From assembly GCA_963578605.1 (NCBI GenBank), contig CAUZEA010000002.1, positions 1 through 64,000 on the forward strand: a stretch of 64,000 bases of DNA. The letters run 5' to 3'. A program made the position numbers and the translations under genes. Every line of letters begins with the position of its first letter. The first letter of the stretch is position 1. Under the pieces are notes generated by a model. It was not told where the DNA came from. It was given only the letters and a program-made list of their open reading frames with translations, and searched no databases. The stretch is from JAKVCB01 sp963578605 (lineage in GTDB: Bacteria; Planctomycetota; Planctomycetia; Pirellulales; Lacipirellulaceae). Below are positions 62,181-64,000 of this stretch, one piece after another.

Positions 62181-62890
62181 TGGTACGCAATGGGGTCGAC
62201 AAGACCCGCCTCCCGGAACCCTTTCAAACGTAACAAGCAGGCATCACAACGCCCACACGATACCCCTTTTTCGTTTGGCGTGTAGCAGGTGTGCGAGAGG
62301 CTATAGTCAACGTTCAACTCCGTTCCCCAACGTATGATTTCTGCTTTGGAACAACGAATCAAGGGGGTATGAATGCGAAAGGTCGAACTCCCCTCCACCC
62401 CTGCTTTTGTGGCCAGATTTGCCGTCCGCTCGAAGGCTGCGATGAACTCCGGACGGCAATCCGGGTAACCCGAATAATCAACCGCGTTCACGCCCATGAA
62501 AAGGTCCGCCGCACCAATCACCTCCGCACAGCCAAGCGCCAAGGACAAGAAGACTGTATTCCGAGCCGGAACATACGTGACGGGAATACCCGTGGCGATC
62601 TCGTCATCGCCGCGATCCTGGGGTACCTCGATTTCGTCGGTCAGGGCGCTGCCGCCTAAACTGCCGAGACCTACCGAAACGGTCACGTGGTGCTTGATCC
62701 CCAGCGAAGCCGCAATCCGCCTGGCCGCGGTCAGTTCAAAACGATGCCTTTGCCCGTAGTCAATCGACAGCGCATGGAGATGAAATCCTTCTGCCAGCGC
62801 CACCGCAGCCGTCGTCGCCGAGTCAAGCCCTCCGGAGAGCAGCACGACCGCACGGCGTTCGTCATGGTGGGTCAATTTTGTGTCGTTCAT
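62177..62890 (-). CDS. queC: 7-cyano-7-deazaguanine synthase
   Basis: 237 residues. ATP-dependent conversion of CDG to preQ0. PP-loop LLSGGLDSATTAA, SIDYGQRH, YVPARNTVFLSLALGCAE, ADLFMGVNAVDYSGYPDCRPEF, and the zinc-binding C-terminus HTCYTPNEKGVSCGRCDACLLR. Overlaps queE downstream. Confidence 0.96.
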   Translation of the reverse strand: MNDTKLTHHDERRAVVLLSGGLDSATTAAVALAEGFHLHALSIDYGQRHRFELTAARRIAASLGIKHHVTVSVGLGSLGGSALTDEIEVPQDRGDDEIATGIPVTYVPARNTVFLSLALGCAEVIGAADLFMGVNAVDYSGYPDCRPEFIAAFERTANLATKAGVEGSSTFRIHTPLIRCSKAEIIRWGTELNVDYSLSHTCYTPNEKGVSCGRCDACLLRLKGFREAGLVDPIAYQ

Positions 62891-62995
62891 TCCGCGGAGC
62901 TGACTATGGACGACGGGCGGGGAATTATGGGAAGATCAGCCCTACGTTTTCTATCCTGTCCTCCCCTGCACCCTTTGTCTATACCATCCCCCGCC

Positions 62996-63352
62996 ATGAC
63001 TGCTTTTCGTGATTTACTTGAGACCTTTGAAAATCAATTCCCGGATCGCGACTACAAGATCGAAATTGAGTATCCGGAATTCACTTCGGTCTGCCCCAAA
63101 ACTGGTCAACCCGATTTTGGAACGCTGACCATCACCTACACCCCACGCAATAAATGTGTAGAACTGAAAAGCCTCAAGTTGTATCTGCAAAGCTTTCGCA
63201 ACGAGGGGATCTTCTACGAACACGTTACCAACTCAATCCTTGATGACCTGGTTGCCGTGATCGAGCCACCCTGGATTCGCATCGAGGCAGCGTTTCGGCC
63301 ACGTGGCGGAATGACCGAAACTGTTTCCGCCCAATACACGGCTGCGATCTAG
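62996..63352 (+). CDS. queF: NADPH-dependent preQ0 reductase
   Basis: 118 residues, short single-domain YkvM-type QueF. Catalytic Cys in FTSVCPKTGQPDFG, the later acidic/His region VELKSLKLYLQSFRNEGIFYEHVTN and the C-terminal RGG. Reduces preQ0 to preQ1. Divergent from queC-queE by about 100 bp. No QueD in the window. Confidence 0.94.
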   Translation: MTAFRDLLETFENQFPDRDYKIEIEYPEFTSVCPKTGQPDFGTLTITYTPRNKCVELKSLKLYLQSFRNEGIFYEHVTNSILDDLVAVIEPPWIRIEAAFRPRGGMTETVSAQYTAAI

Positions 63353-63604
63353 CCTCACTAACTCTGGCAAATGCTGAAATCACCAGCAATTGGGTTCGCA
63401 GCAGCCAACTTTCCGCCGCCAGGGAGACGGGCTCCTGCGGTAATCCCAACCCAATCCCCCGAGCCATAACTGCCGCCGTCGACATGCCGATATGGATACC
63501 TTTGGTTTACGGCGTGTGACCATGTCCTTCCCCAAATATCCTGGTATATTGTGACCCGTCCTACGGTCTAACACCCCCTCACCGGTTCTATCGCCCACAC
63601 TATC

Positions 63605-64000
63605 ATGCCTTCCGACACCGACGTCATTCTGTCAGGTTTTGCCGACGAAGCCGCAAATCACAAAACAGCCGTTCAACAGTTTTCCGCCTTCGCGGCTCTC
63701 GGGCTACAATATTACAGCCTCCGTTTTGTCGACGTAGGGGGTGGCGTCAAAAACGTCATGCAACTGACGAAAAAGGAAATCACGCACCTCCGCCATCTGG
63801 AAGACGAATACGGGATGAACGTTGCCTCGATCGGCTCGCCTATCGGAAAAATTAAACTCCGCAATGTCGAGGACGGGACATCGAATCGATTCGTTCCCTT
63901 CAAAAAGTATCTGGATAAAGAAGTCAAGAAATCGTGTGATTTGGCGCACACATTCGAAACCAAACTCATACGCGGCTTTTCGTTCTACCATCCCAAAGGT
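63605..64000 (+). CDS. Xylose isomerase-like TIM-barrel protein, N-terminal part
   Basis: From ATG 63605 the frame stays open to the window edge (132 codons). VILSGFADEAANHKTAVQQFSAFAALGLQYYSLRFVD, YGMNVASIGSPIGKIK and KSCDLAHTFETKLIRGFSFYHP are the first strands of AP-endonuclease-2/xylose-isomerase-like sugar epimerases or isomerases. Truncated by the window, so the metal ligands of the later strands are not visible. A 250-bp gene-free gap precedes it with nothing recognised. Confidence 0.8.
   Translation, partial: MPSDTDVILSGFADEAANHKTAVQQFSAFAALGLQYYSLRFVDVGGGVKNVMQLTKKEITHLRHLEDEYGMNVASIGSPIGKIKLRNVEDGTSNRFVPFKKYLDKEVKKSCDLAHTFETKLIRGFSFYHPKG

Noticed and set aside
62891..62995. preQ1 riboswitch between queC and queF
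   Set aside because: The 105-bp divergent gap has no preQ1-type hairpin plus A-rich tail in either direction that I can find.

Overview
The window looks like a chromosomal segment of a planctomycete (Planctomycetota, probably Pirellulales-like). The grounds are the mix of genes: a Bat-type MoxR/DUF58/VWA operon with a DUF4175-like giant coiled-coil protein, an NPCBM-domain protein, an exported PQQ-type beta-propeller protein, a split cytochrome bc complex whose Rieske subunit has an Ala/Pro/Lys-rich extension, a very large octaheme cytochrome, and a tyrosine-recombinase remnant of the kind common in these genomes. This is a judgement from family composition, not from a marker-gene search.

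Layout. (1) 0-7.1 kb is an accessory, decaying region. It has a glycoside-hydrolase-like exported protein, two GNAT acetyltransferases and a PIG-L deacetylase, interspersed with broken genes: a duplicated 3' end, a VOC/glyoxalase tail, a creatininase tail with a stop, a sialidase split by one in-frame TGA, and a pentapeptide-repeat protein split at a 7-nt homopolymer. It ends in a recombinase C-terminus, still with its tyrosine motif, beside a tRNA-Glu(CTC), which suggests an old integration site. (2) 7.2-16.1 kb holds an ABC ATPase, a large membrane protein, MazG-like, Rieske ferredoxin-like and MBL-fold proteins, a secreted protein with a Pro-rich repeat tail, ApgM phosphoglycerate mutase and an NPCBM protein. 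(3) 16.2-28.5 kb, minus strand, is a Bat-like operon: MoxR, DUF58, BatA/VWA, VWA, DUF4175-like, a short exported protein and a prenyltransferase-fold protein, with ATGA overlaps inside. A PQQ-propeller gene lies upstream.

(4) 31.3-53.2 kb, minus strand, is the centrepiece: a respiratory gene array read right to left. It runs Rieske, cytochrome b N-half, cytochrome b C-half with extra helices, a 1592-residue octaheme cytochrome with coiled coil and PDZ domain, two amicyanin-loop cupredoxins, a diheme cytochrome c lipoprotein, CoxB, CoxA, heme A synthase, heme O synthase, CoxC with a large inserted loop, CoxD, an ABC-2 transporter pair, SCO, DUF420 and two small membrane proteins. It has the parts for a quinol-to-oxygen chain plus oxidase assembly factors. 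A strong sigma70-type promoter (TTGACA-N17-TTTAAT) with a perfect TGTGA-N6-TCACA palindrome just downstream sits before the first gene.

(5) 53.5-64 kb, mostly plus strand: a 13-bp tandem array, purD, two exported Cys-rich small proteins (one metallothionein-like), a large FtsX-type permease, an internally duplicated membrane transporter, a conserved helical protein, the queuosine genes queE-queC (minus) with divergent queF, and the start of a xylose-isomerase-like TIM barrel cut by the window edge.
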